From contig JASJCX010000006.1 in assembly GCA_030065255.1 (NCBI GenBank), forward strand, positions 1-37,742: DNA of 37,742 bases. The letters are read 5' to 3'. Source of the DNA: Calothrix sp. MO_167.B42. Lineage in GTDB: Bacteria; Cyanobacteriota; Cyanobacteriia; Cyanobacteriales; Nostocaceae. Under the pieces are notes generated by a model. That model searched no databases. It was not told where the DNA came from and saw only the letters and a list, made by a program, of their open reading frames with translations. This document shows positions 1 to 7,174 of the stretch, piece by piece. Made by a program: the position numbers and the translations under genes. Position 1 is the first letter of the stretch, and each line of letters begins with the position of its first letter.

Positions 1-689
1 GAAGCAATCCCAAAGACCTTGTGTTCGCGGAGCGTGCCCGTTAGGGCTTATGCGTCGTTTCACTTCGTTCCACTCGCAATGACATACTATGGGTATGCCC
101 CCGGACATGATATGATACATAGATGCAAGGTAGGTAATTGAAAATTGATTAACTTCTCGCTTATTATGCATGACGACTCTTCTAAAATCATAAAATCAGG
201 ACTAAAGCCGCGTGTCACAATTAGTGGTTGGTGGGTGACGCTACAAGTCTCATTACTACGTTAAAATCTTTTGGGCGCGTCACACAACGGCAATAATGCG
301 GTCAGAAAATCTACACCGCATTTTGCCTCCCCTACACAAAAAATATGCCAGTTGCGTAAGTCCTAAAAATCAAGAAAGCTGATCAAGAAGTGAAAAAGCG
401 ATAGGCGTTGCTGATTAAGGGGATGATTTTTATCTCACGCATTAGACGCGAAGCGGCTTTCCGTGCCTCGCTCTGCGAGGAGCTTCGCTAACGCCGGAGG
501 CGTTCTGTGAAGGGTAAGATAGACGCAAAGACGCAAAGGAGCGATGTTTATTCTGTAATAATAATTTAAATTCATCCCGCATTTATGCAACGCCAAGCGA
601 TAACGCAATACCTGACAAACCTTAGCAAATATAGTTATCATCACTTATCATTTAGATCAGGATAGCCCAATTTCTTCTAATAAAAGTCA
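1..689. repeat. Intergenic region built from degraded dispersed repeats
   Basis: No convincing gene is present. The stretch is a mosaic of dispersed cyanobacterial repeat sequence: a GCAATGACATA-type segment near 78-88, a segment around 234-280 (GACGCTACAAGTCT) that recurs in diverged form near 30730, and a GGGATGATTTTTATCTCACGC motif near 418-438 that recurs near 30590. On the minus strand around 567-600 there is another GGCGTTGCATAAATGCGGGA copy. A 69-codon minus-strand reading frame (435-644) consists only of this repeat sequence and is not a gene. A segment at 157-188 is repeated directly at 1435-1466, on the other side of the toxin-antitoxin pair. Confidence 0.55.
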
Positions 690-935
690 ATGAGCGTCAT
701 AATTCCCGATGACATCCTTCAAGCAACAAAGATGACTGAGGATGAATTAAAACTAGAGATTGCAATTATGCTGTACAAGCAGCAAAAAATCAGCAGTGGC
801 AAAGTCCGTGGTTGGACTGGGCTAACGGTTCTTGAATTCCAACATGAATTGGCGAAACGAGAACTATGTATCAACTACGATGTAGAAGATTTTCATTCGG
901 ATATTAAAACGTTACAGTCGCTAGGTTTACTTTGA
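690..935 (+). CDS. UPF0175 family antitoxin-like protein
   Basis: An 81-residue protein resembling the UPF0175 family, small DNA-binding antitoxin-like proteins that typically precede DUF3368 PIN-like toxins. The central part (around residues 27-60, KQQKISSGKVRGWTGLTVLEF) carries the family-like pattern of an SxGKAR/xLxGLxxxEFxxxLxxR helix-turn-helix. The gene overlaps the following PIN gene by four bases (TTGA), so the two are almost certainly translationally coupled. Its role as antitoxin and repressor of its own operon is inferred from the pairing. No strong Shine-Dalgarno sequence precedes the ATG. Confidence 0.8.
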   Translation: MSVIIPDDILQATKMTEDELKLEIAIMLYKQQKISSGKVRGWTGLTVLEFQHELAKRELCINYDVEDFHSDIKTLQSLGLL

Positions 936-1426
936 TTGTTGTCAGTGATACCTCACCTATCACAAACCTCGCTGCCATTAGTCAGCTAGACTTGCTACGC
1001 CAACTTTACACAACCATTGTTATTCCTGAAGCTGTTTATAACGAAATGGTAGCTGTGGATAAATTGGTTCCTAGTGCGGCTGAAATACAGGCTTTCTCTT
1101 GGATTAAAACTCAAACTATTGCTCATGCTCAAAGCGTTGTAGATGTTCAAACCAATCAAGATGACATTGACTTGGGCGAAGCCGAAGCAATTGTTTTAGC
1201 ACTGGAACTTGAAGCAGACTTACTTCTGATGGATGAGCGTCGTGGCAGAGTATTGGCTGTAAATTATGGACTCAGTGTTACTGGACTACTGGGTGTTCTA
1301 TTACAGGCTAAAGGTAATGGTTTGATTGCACTCGTTAAACCTTTGATGGATGAGTTGATTCAAGAGGCAGATTTTCGGGTAAGTAGTGAGCTATATGCTA
1401 CTGTGCTACAAACTGCGGGTGAGTAG
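932..1426 (+). CDS. DUF3368 PIN-like nuclease (putative toxin)
   Basis: A 164-residue DUF3368 protein, a PIN-domain relative expected to be a metal-dependent RNase and the toxin partner of the UPF0175 gene just upstream. Visible PIN acidic residues are Asp6 in the N-terminal VVSDTSPITNL motif, the acidic cluster in DLGEAEAI near residue 90, and the Asp/Glu of MDERRGR near residue 108. Length is normal and all acidic positions look intact, so the toxin may be active. It starts with TTG inside the antitoxin stop overlap, which suggests that translation depends on the upstream gene. Substrate RNA cannot be told from sequence. Confidence 0.85.
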   Translation: MIVVSDTSPITNLAAISQLDLLRQLYTTIVIPEAVYNEMVAVDKLVPSAAEIQAFSWIKTQTIAHAQSVVDVQTNQDDIDLGEAEAIVLALELEADLLLMDERRGRVLAVNYGLSVTGLLGVLLQAKGNGLIALVKPLMDELIQEADFRVSSELYATVLQTAGE

Positions 1427-1816
1427 TTGATTTTTCGCTTATTACGCCTAACAACTCTTCTACCATAATAGATGCCTGCTTTAACATCAATGCTCACAAG
1501 TGTCTTTCAGGTGCGTTCTCACAGATAACACCTAGCTCACCGGAAAATTAGGAGCACAGCGAGTAATTTTTCCGAGGGCAGTACTTGTTATGCATTGCTG
1601 CATGCCTGTTTAATGCGGTTGCCTAGCTTTTCTATAGCTGACACCAAAAAATCGACATCTTCACCAGAGATAACAATTCGTATTTAAGCATAAATACTCA
1701 GATTTTGTGATGATTTTGAGAGAATTGGTGATCACCAATTGCTTTTGTTAGTATACTACATTTTGAAGTACAGAATGTGGGATATAATCAAATATGAAAG
1801 TAAAAATGCGATCGCA
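1427..1816. other. Intergenic region with a gene remnant
   Basis: The first 40 bases contain a copy (1435-1466) of a segment also found at 157-188. The middle holds the minus-strand coding remnant listed separately at 1588-1683. The remainder (about 1690-1816) is AT-rich with no clear feature except a HIP1 octamer (GCGATCGC) near 1809. Confidence 0.5.
1588..1683 (-). pseudogene. C-terminal remnant of a lost gene (possibly PLP aminotransferase)
   Basis: Reading the minus strand gives an open stretch of about 31 codons, IRIVISGEDVDFLVSAIEKL then GNRIKQACSNA and a stop, directly preceded by an in-frame TAA. The segment looks like genuine protein (amphipathic helix after an IRIxxSGE strand) and resembles the C-terminal ends of class I/II PLP-dependent aminotransferases, where an R-I-x strand is followed by a last helix. 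Nothing else of the gene is seen upstream. Family assignment is tentative; the claim that it is a decayed coding end is somewhat firmer. Confidence 0.35.
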
Positions 1817-2183
1817 CTAAAATAAAACCGAACTGAAACCAAGCTCAATACATATAGCTTTTTCAATTGCTTGCCAATAAATATCTTCTAAAACACCTTG
1901 TTGATTCTTAATTCTCCGAGCATCCACAGCTCTCATTTGACTTAAATTGATGTATCGATCTTTATTCAACCCATTTTGTGGGGTTGGTGTAACATTTACA
2001 ACAAATGGATAATTTTTTTCCAGGCAATAATGGAGCAACTATTGTCGTCGCCCCATTTTGATTGCCAATATCATTTTGCAAAATCAAACAAGGACGTTTT
2101 TTATCAGTCTCACTGCCAACAACAGGTTTGAGATCAACCCACCATATTTCTCCTCGCTTGTAAGTTAAAATCCCATTAGGCAT
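1817..2183 (-). pseudogene. MazF/PemK-like toxin, frameshifted
   Basis: The first 50 codons (from ATG at 2183) encode a MazF/PemK N-terminus: the strand KRGEIWWVDLKPVVGSE followed by KKRPCLILQND, with the conserved RP(C/V)LI. Reading then continues in the +1 frame from about 2027 down to 1817 (KNYPFVVNVTPTPQNGLNKD, then INLSQMRAVDARRI), giving the rest of the toxin fold. The break lies at a run of seven A residues (minus strand, about 2013-2019); six would restore one frame of about 121 residues. This may be a true inactivating indel, a homopolymer sequencing error, or transcriptional slippage. The start overlaps the upstream antitoxin gene by 8 bases. Confidence 0.8.
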
Positions 2184-2403
2184 TTAAACCGTCGTCCACT
2201 GTAACATCCCAAACAGAAATCTCTGATTGAAAATCTGGGTCATTCGCCTGTTCCTTATAAGCATCTTCCAGTTCTTTCATAAAAATCCTCTTCTTTTCTT
2301 TCAAAAGAATGTCATTTATGAAACTGCTACGATTGCTTGCCAACTTATCTACAAATTCTAGAACTTCGTCGTCCAAAGTTATACTAACTTTCTTACTCAT
2401 CAT
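2176..2403 (-). CDS. MazE-like / ribbon-helix-helix antitoxin
   Basis: A 75-residue protein with an N-terminal ribbon-helix-helix DNA-binding strand and helices (KKVSITLDDEVLEFVDKLAS, then NRSSFINDILL) and an acidic C-terminus (NDPDFQSEISVWDVTVDDGL) of the kind that wraps the toxin. It overlaps the MazF-like gene by 8 bases, so the two formed one operon. The start region contains a 13-bp direct duplication of TTCTTACTCATCA (plus-strand reading), giving tandem ATG codons and a duplicated upstream ATG context; translation could begin at 2403 or 2400. Because the toxin is frameshifted the antitoxin may now be orphaned. Confidence 0.8.
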   Translation of the reverse strand: MMSKKVSITLDDEVLEFVDKLASNRSSFINDILLKEKKRIFMKELEDAYKEQANDPDFQSEISVWDVTVDDGLNA

Positions 2404-2438
2404 TCTTACTCATCATTTGAGCTGCATAGAACAGTAGA

Positions 2439-2471
2439 GTAGGATTATGTTGTCATACTAGCTAATCCTAC
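2439..2471. promoter_or_regulatory. Inverted repeat, candidate operator of the RHH antitoxin operon
   Basis: A perfect 9-bp inverted repeat, GTAGGATTA at 2439-2447 and TAATCCTAC at 2463-2471, separated by 15 bases and lying about 36 bases upstream of the antitoxin start. Toxin-antitoxin operons of this type are usually autorepressed through such palindromes. It could also be a weak transcription terminator of the J-domain gene, but no T-tract follows on either strand. Confidence 0.4.
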
Positions 2472-2525
2472 AAAAATCTTCAACATCTGACTTATTCCTT
2501 GCCATACAACCACAAACCTAAACCA

Positions 2526-3575
2526 TTAAAATATGACAAACTCTTCCAAATCACCCAGCATTTCTGACAATAAGTCTTCCATTGCTTCTCTACTCATCTG
2601 ACCCATTGCTTGGGGACCTTGAAGGAACTCCTTAATGGTCATTTTTCTTTCCCGAAAGTCCTTGACAAAATCGCGGATAGAAGAAATCACCTGCACCTCA
2701 GCTTCTACCTGTGCCAACATTTGCTTAATGGGATCTATACCTACTTTGACAGCTTTGCGATAATCAGAAATCATAGCTCCTTCTGGAGTCGTTTTTACCA
2801 GTCTGAGTTCTCGCTTCAAATTTTCATACTGGGTTTTCAGGAATTCATTTTCCCGTTCTAGGCGATTAAACTTGCGGATTAAATCATCTTCACTATTATC
2901 GTCAAGCTCTTCCCCTGTTTGATGTTGGCGCTCAATTTCTAATAATCTAGCCAAATCCCCGTCTTGATAAGCTTTATTGATTTCTTTCATCAGTTCTGTA
3001 TGATGAACCTGAGTTTCCTTATCTGTTACCTTATCTGGGTGAAAGATTTCAGCTAATCTGAGAAATGTCTGGCGGACTTGTCTTGCTGATTCACTTCTAC
3101 CTTTGTTCTCACAACTTCCTTCTACATCTTCTGCTTCTGATTGATGCCCATGGTAACCTTGTTGAGCATCACGGAAAAAATTCTCCTCCTGTTGGGGATT
3201 TTCAAACAGTTCATCTAGTTGTTCTGCATCCTCGTCAATCTGGTGCTGCCTGGGAGTAATCACCCCCGCCATCTGTAGTTGGCGATAAATTCTTTCAATA
3301 TCTTTCTTGGTTTGTTTGCCAAACTTTCTGGTACTGAAAATTTCATCAAATAGAGCGTGTATTTCTCGATCGAGAGCCGCTACTTTTTGCAAGATCGGAT
3401 TACCCCTCTCAAATATATCCGTAGCCACGGAACGCATTTGCTCGACAAAGTTATTCAGCTCTGTCTGTTTTTTTCTAATTTGCTTCAAAAACCACTGATG
3501 CTCTTTTTCTTGAACCTCTATACGCATATGGAGGGATGAAAGAGCCAAGGAAGAAGATGAGGTAGTTAGGGGCAT
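2526..3575 (-). CDS. Coiled-coil protein with internal J domain
   Basis: A 349-residue protein. Residues 15-100 form a charged coiled coil; residues about 165-215 match a J domain with an HPD motif at 179-181 (RLAEIFHPDKVTD) followed by a KEINKAYQDGD helix, so it should interact with an Hsp70 (DnaK). A second coiled coil follows (about 228-265). The J domain sits in the middle rather than at the N-terminus, and there is no zinc-finger or client-binding domain of canonical DnaJ, so this is a type III J protein of unknown client. An alternative start exists at residue 17. It stands alone on the minus strand. Confidence 0.75.
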   Translation of the reverse strand: MPLTTSSSSLALSSLHMRIEVQEKEHQWFLKQIRKKQTELNNFVEQMRSVATDIFERGNPILQKVAALDREIHALFDEIFSTRKFGKQTKKDIERIYRQLQMAGVITPRQHQIDEDAEQLDELFENPQQEENFFRDAQQGYHGHQSEAEDVEGSCENKGRSESARQVRQTFLRLAEIFHPDKVTDKETQVHHTELMKEINKAYQDGDLARLLEIERQHQTGEELDDNSEDDLIRKFNRLERENEFLKTQYENLKRELRLVKTTPEGAMISDYRKAVKVGIDPIKQMLAQVEAEVQVISSIRDFVKDFRERKMTIKEFLQGPQAMGQMSREAMEDLLSEMLGDLEEFVIF

Positions 3576-4675
3576 AAAAAAGGTAGGTAGTATGGTACTA
3601 AAAACCGGTCAAGCCGAATAAGTTACGTTTAATGTGGATTAAGTACTCAAACCATTGTAATTACGTTGATAATTCCAAAAACATGATTTTGAACAAGTCT
3701 CAAAACCCTTATTGGATAAGAGACGTTTTTAATTCACATCAGGCGTAAGTTGATAAAAAGCTAAAGCCACTAAAGTTATATTCAGTTATATATCTCACTT
3801 AACCTTGCTAGTTTCTTTTCTATACTACTTTCTTTTCTATTGGCAAACACCTTATACCATTTTAGATTTTGGATTTCCCCCCTTGGGAGTATACGGAGGG
3901 AGGTTGAATTTTGGCAAACGCCAGAATTACCTTCTGTACCTGGGTTATACCAATCTATCTGTCCCGTTATTTTTTCAAATTGGTATTGTTTTTGAGGATG
4001 GAGCAAATTACTAGAAAGCCTCTAAATACTGCACCAAAAAATGTATTTTTGTACCTAATAATCAAAAATATTATTTTGTCAATACCCCATTGGTTGAGTT
4101 TAATTTTTGTAAAGAGTATGTCTGGTTTTCCCAGTTAAAAAATATTAAATCACTCCAAAAAGGCATTTTGTATTATTTAAAGTTACAAATGGGTTGACGT
4201 AGATATCAGATTTTCGATGTGTATATTCCTTGGAATCCATAAATAACCCACCATAAAGAATCATACTACAAGACTCAAATCCTGTAAATTCGTAGTTTAG
4301 TTGAGAATACTGTCAATTATTTGGTAAAAACTTAAGTTATGTAACTACATTTTGTGATTTGTAAATACATATATTTCATATAAAATTACTTAGGTATGAG
4401 AACAAGTTATGAGTTGTCCTAGTACTCCGCCAAGGGAACTATGCCAGGTTAATAATGAGAATAAAAAGTTCTTTTCTCCCCACACTCCCCACACTCCCCC
4501 ATCTCCCCCTACCCAGCAAAATTGCTTTGGTGGACTACTAGGTTCACAAGTAAATAAGTAGGGCTTGCAACAAAAAGTGTTGATTGTGGGGGTAGGGAGT
4601 CGGGAATAGTTCTAGCCTCTTTATTCTTCGGGAAAAATACTTATTACTTATTACTTATTACTTATTACTTATTAC
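3576..4675. other. 1.1-kb gene-poor region
   Basis: No supported gene. Two opposing short reading frames (3782-4006 minus, 3805-4014 plus) overlap each other and have no family likeness. The region is AT-rich up to about 4410, then contains a MITE-like element (4418-4542, listed separately), a CCCCACACT microsatellite near 4478-4500, and an ACTTATT tandem array (4639-4678) that runs into the stop codon of the rhodanese gene. Confidence 0.5.
4418..4542. mobile_element. Short element with 18-bp terminal inverted repeats (MITE-like)
   Basis: CCTAGTACTCCGCCAAGG at 4418-4435 pairs with CTTTGGTGGACTACTAGG at 4525-4542 as inverted repeats matching at 15 of 18 positions. The 125-bp unit has no coding capacity and contains low-complexity CCCACACTC-type sequence in its core. 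The architecture suggests a miniature inverted-repeat element, but no target-site duplication is obvious and no related transposase is in the window. Confidence 0.4.
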
Positions 4676-4678
4676 TTA
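4639..4678. repeat. ACTTATT heptamer array entering the rhodanese stop codon
   Basis: Five full copies and one partial copy of ACTTATT (reverse complement AATAAGT). The last five bases supply the TTA at 4676-4678 that is the TAA stop codon of the minus-strand rhodanese gene. The same heptamer recurs at 14824-14900, 17743-17777 and 36774-36804. Confidence 0.9.
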
Positions 4679-5494
4679 GTAACTAATCCAATCACTCCAA
4701 CTGCCTGCATATAATTTAGCGCCTTGAATGCCAGCCAATTCTAAAGATAGTAAGTTTACGCAAGCAGTGACTCCAGAGCCGCAATACACCATAATTTCCT
4801 CTGCTTTTTCTATCTCTGACCAACGTTGGCGTTGTCCTTGGGGAGTAATGAGATAACCTTGGGAGTCTGTGGCTTGCTTCCAAGGATAGTTAACTGCCCC
4901 AGGAATATGGCCAGCAACTTTATCAATAGGTTCTCGAATACCTGCATAGCGATCGCAATCCCGTGAATCCACTAAAGCAACTCCTGGTAGATCTTTGCGA
5001 TTTTTGACTGCTTGGCGATCTACAATCATTTGCTGATTAATTTGGGGGGTAAAATTACCATTTCTAGGGGTAGGAATGACATCGGTTACCTCATATCCAG
5101 CTTGTAGCCATGCAGCCCAGCCACCATCTAACACCGCAACTTTTTCGTGACCAAGATAGCGCAAAAGCCACCACAGACGGGATGCAAATGCCTGACGGGA
5201 ATCATCGTAAGCCACTACCAAGGTTTGTTGCCAATGTATCCCCATACTCGATAACTTCTGTGCCAATAATTGGGGTTCAGGCAATGGATGTCTGCCTCCA
5301 TGTTCGGTGACATCACTTGAAAGATCCTGATTTAAATCCAGATAATAGGCTCCGCGAATGTGGTTGGTTTGGTACTGCTGTTGTCCTAAATTTGGTTCGG
5401 CTAGGGAAAAACGACAATCTGCGATCGCAATTTGCGGGTCTGCTAAATGTTGTTTTAACCATTCACAACTAACCACTAAATGAGTATCAGTCAT
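4676..5494 (-). CDS. sseA: Sulfurtransferase with two rhodanese domains
   Basis: A 272-residue thiosulfate/3-mercaptopyruvate sulfurtransferase type protein made of two rhodanese domains (about residues 5-130 and 150-270). The C-terminal domain holds the active-site loop with Cys238 in VYCGSGVTAC, where the CGSGVTA form is typical of the SseA/TST class and carries the persulfide. The N-terminal domain (LGQQQYQTNHIRGAYYLDLN, then GIHWQQTLVVAYDD) is inactive, as usual for the family. Length is normal. Thiosulfate and mercaptopyruvate specificity cannot be separated by eye. The stop codon lies within a tandem heptamer array. Confidence 0.9.
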   Translation of the reverse strand: MTDTHLVVSCEWLKQHLADPQIAIADCRFSLAEPNLGQQQYQTNHIRGAYYLDLNQDLSSDVTEHGGRHPLPEPQLLAQKLSSMGIHWQQTLVVAYDDSRQAFASRLWWLLRYLGHEKVAVLDGGWAAWLQAGYEVTDVIPTPRNGNFTPQINQQMIVDRQAVKNRKDLPGVALVDSRDCDRYAGIREPIDKVAGHIPGAVNYPWKQATDSQGYLITPQGQRQRWSEIEKAEEIMVYCGSGVTACVNLLSLELAGIQGAKLYAGSWSDWISY

Positions 5495-5611
5495 AGGTAA
5501 TAACTAGTTATTGTTAATTTATAATTGTAGAATTTATTTAAACATAGCTACCAAACCAGGTTTATTTGCATAAATCCTATATCAAAATAATGGAAGTTAT
5601 AGGAGTAAGCT

Positions 5612-6478
5612 ATGGGTAATCAGGATAATTTTTTGACTCAGGTAACAGCAGATGGTTCTTTTACTTTCTTTTCTGAGGAATTTAACGAGCTTTTTCACAG
5701 TCATTATGGAGCACGTCAAGAGAGTTTTGGCAAGTTTGCAATTCCTACACAATTACCTGATAAGGCAAAAAACCAGGTTGTGAAGTTGCTAGATATTTGT
5801 TATGGACTAGGATACAATACCGCCGCCGCTTTAGAAACTATTTGGTCAGTAAATCCCCATTGTTATGTGGAATTAATTGCTTTAGATATAAACGCATTTG
5901 TAGCTGAAAGTGCAATTAAAAATCATGTTTTTGATGGTTGGAAAAGTGAGTATAAAGATATTTTGCAACAACTGGCTTTTACACAACAGGTAAAAACAAA
6001 TTTTATCACCGCAAAATTATTAATTGGTGATGCTCGTAGTGTAATTCAGTCCGTGCATAATTCAGGTTTTCTGGCTGATGCAATTTTTCTCGATCCCTTT
6101 TCTCCTCCCCAATGTCCTCAATTGTGGACAATTGAATTTATCAGACAGGTAGCTCTGTGTTTACACCATGATGGTTTACTCGCTACTTACTCTTGTGCTG
6201 CCCCTGTCCGCAGGGCTTTGATGACTGCTGGCTTAGTTATAGCATCTACCGCCCCTGTAGGCAGACGGACTCCTGGTACCATTGCAGCATGGTCGTCAAA
6301 AAATTCATTTTTGCCCCTTTCACAAAAGGAACAAGAACACTTACTGACCTGTGCAGCGGTTCCTTATCGCGATCCTCAATTGAGAGATTCCCCAGAAGTC
6401 ATTATCAATCGGCGAATCCGAGAGCAAAAAGCCTCTAGTTTAGAACCGACATCACGTTGGCGAAAGCGATGGTCATGA
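5612..6478 (+). CDS. MnmC-like (DUF752) tRNA methyltransferase, stand-alone
   Basis: A 288-residue Rossmann-fold methyltransferase resembling the N-terminal methyltransferase half of MnmC, which makes 5-methylaminomethyl-2-thiouridine at the tRNA wobble position. SAM-binding loop LLDICYGLGYNTAAAL at 59-74; acidic ribose-binding position in IALDIN near 89-93; catalytic-region motif LDPFSPPQCPQLW at 160-172. A substrate motif HSHYGARQESFGKF at 29-42 matches the family's Y/H-x-S-x-x-GA pattern. It lacks the FAD oxidase domain that is fused in enterobacterial MnmC, as is common in cyanobacteria. An AGGAG-like sequence (ATAGGAGTAAGC) lies 7-12 bases before the ATG. Confidence 0.88.
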   Translation: MGNQDNFLTQVTADGSFTFFSEEFNELFHSHYGARQESFGKFAIPTQLPDKAKNQVVKLLDICYGLGYNTAAALETIWSVNPHCYVELIALDINAFVAESAIKNHVFDGWKSEYKDILQQLAFTQQVKTNFITAKLLIGDARSVIQSVHNSGFLADAIFLDPFSPPQCPQLWTIEFIRQVALCLHHDGLLATYSCAAPVRRALMTAGLVIASTAPVGRRTPGTIAAWSSKNSFLPLSQKEQEHLLTCAAVPYRDPQLRDSPEVIINRRIREQKASSLEPTSRWRKRWS

Positions 6479-7174
6479 GGAGGCAGGGGACAAGGGAGGT
6501 GGGGACAGTTTGGGCTATTTTTAGCCTCTAAGTCTTTTTTATACATTCTTTTTTCAGTATTTATGCAAACATTCTATAAACATATTTTCTGTGATGTAAA
6601 TCACTTGATGCCCTAGTAAGGGATCATTTGTTTCTAACATTAAACTATGAATATATAGGATTACTATTTTATTTTTGTTAGCGTAGCCTGCGCTGTGCGC
6701 TTACAGAACTGAGTACACTTTCTGTTACCTGTTTTCTTCCCCTACAAATTAATTCACAAATCGAACCAGGTTCCTATAGTTGTAATAACTTCAAATAAAA
6801 AATATTCAAAAGGGTCATATATTCAGGAAATGACAATAAATTAAGGCAAAAACAGACCTATGGGGACAAATCCTCGAATTATGTTGAAAAAACTGTGGTT
6901 ATTAGATTTTTCTAAATAGCTCAAATGGATGTATTTTTATAACTAGTAACCTCCAGAGCATTAGTCTTTAATAATGATGGAAATGATAATAGTAAATAAT
7001 AATTTATGTTTGCCTGTTTGATAAATTTATATATACCAAACACGTTGTTTTCTATGGAAAGTTAAAATTATCTTTGAATTATATTGAATTTTACAAAACA
7101 ATAATAAACTAGATAAATTGTTAATCAATTGATGATTTAAACATTCCTATTATTTCAAAAAGTGGAGGAATTTT
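6479..7174. promoter_or_regulatory. Long upstream region of the HD-GYP regulator
   Basis: Almost 700 bases with no supported gene. It holds a CRP-like palindrome (6590-6605, listed separately), a TATATAGGATTACTATTT stretch just downstream that could provide a -10 element, and a short GCGTAGCCTGCGC dispersed-repeat segment near 6681. The last 350 bases are strongly AT-rich, consistent with a long 5' leader. Confidence 0.4.
6590..6605. promoter_or_regulatory. Candidate cAMP-receptor-protein binding site
   Basis: TGTGATGTAAATCACT is a near-perfect CRP-type palindrome (core GTGAT-N4-ATCAC; consensus TGTGA-N6-TCACA). Cyanobacterial CRP homologues recognise the same consensus. It lies between the MnmC-like gene and the HD-GYP regulator, about 570 bases before the GTG start of the latter, so control of that gene would need a distant promoter with a long leader. 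Confidence 0.5.

Noticed and set aside
435-644. 69-codon minus-strand reading frame
   Set aside because: Composed of dispersed repeat sequence, with no family likeness or ribosome-binding site.
3782-4006. 74-codon minus-strand reading frame and overlapping plus-strand frames
   Set aside because: Overlap each other on opposite strands, AT-rich, no domain resemblance.
4676-4678. Truncation of the rhodanese gene by the tandem array
   Set aside because: The protein has a full-length second domain beyond the catalytic Cys and a normal end, so the array supplies the stop without obvious loss.
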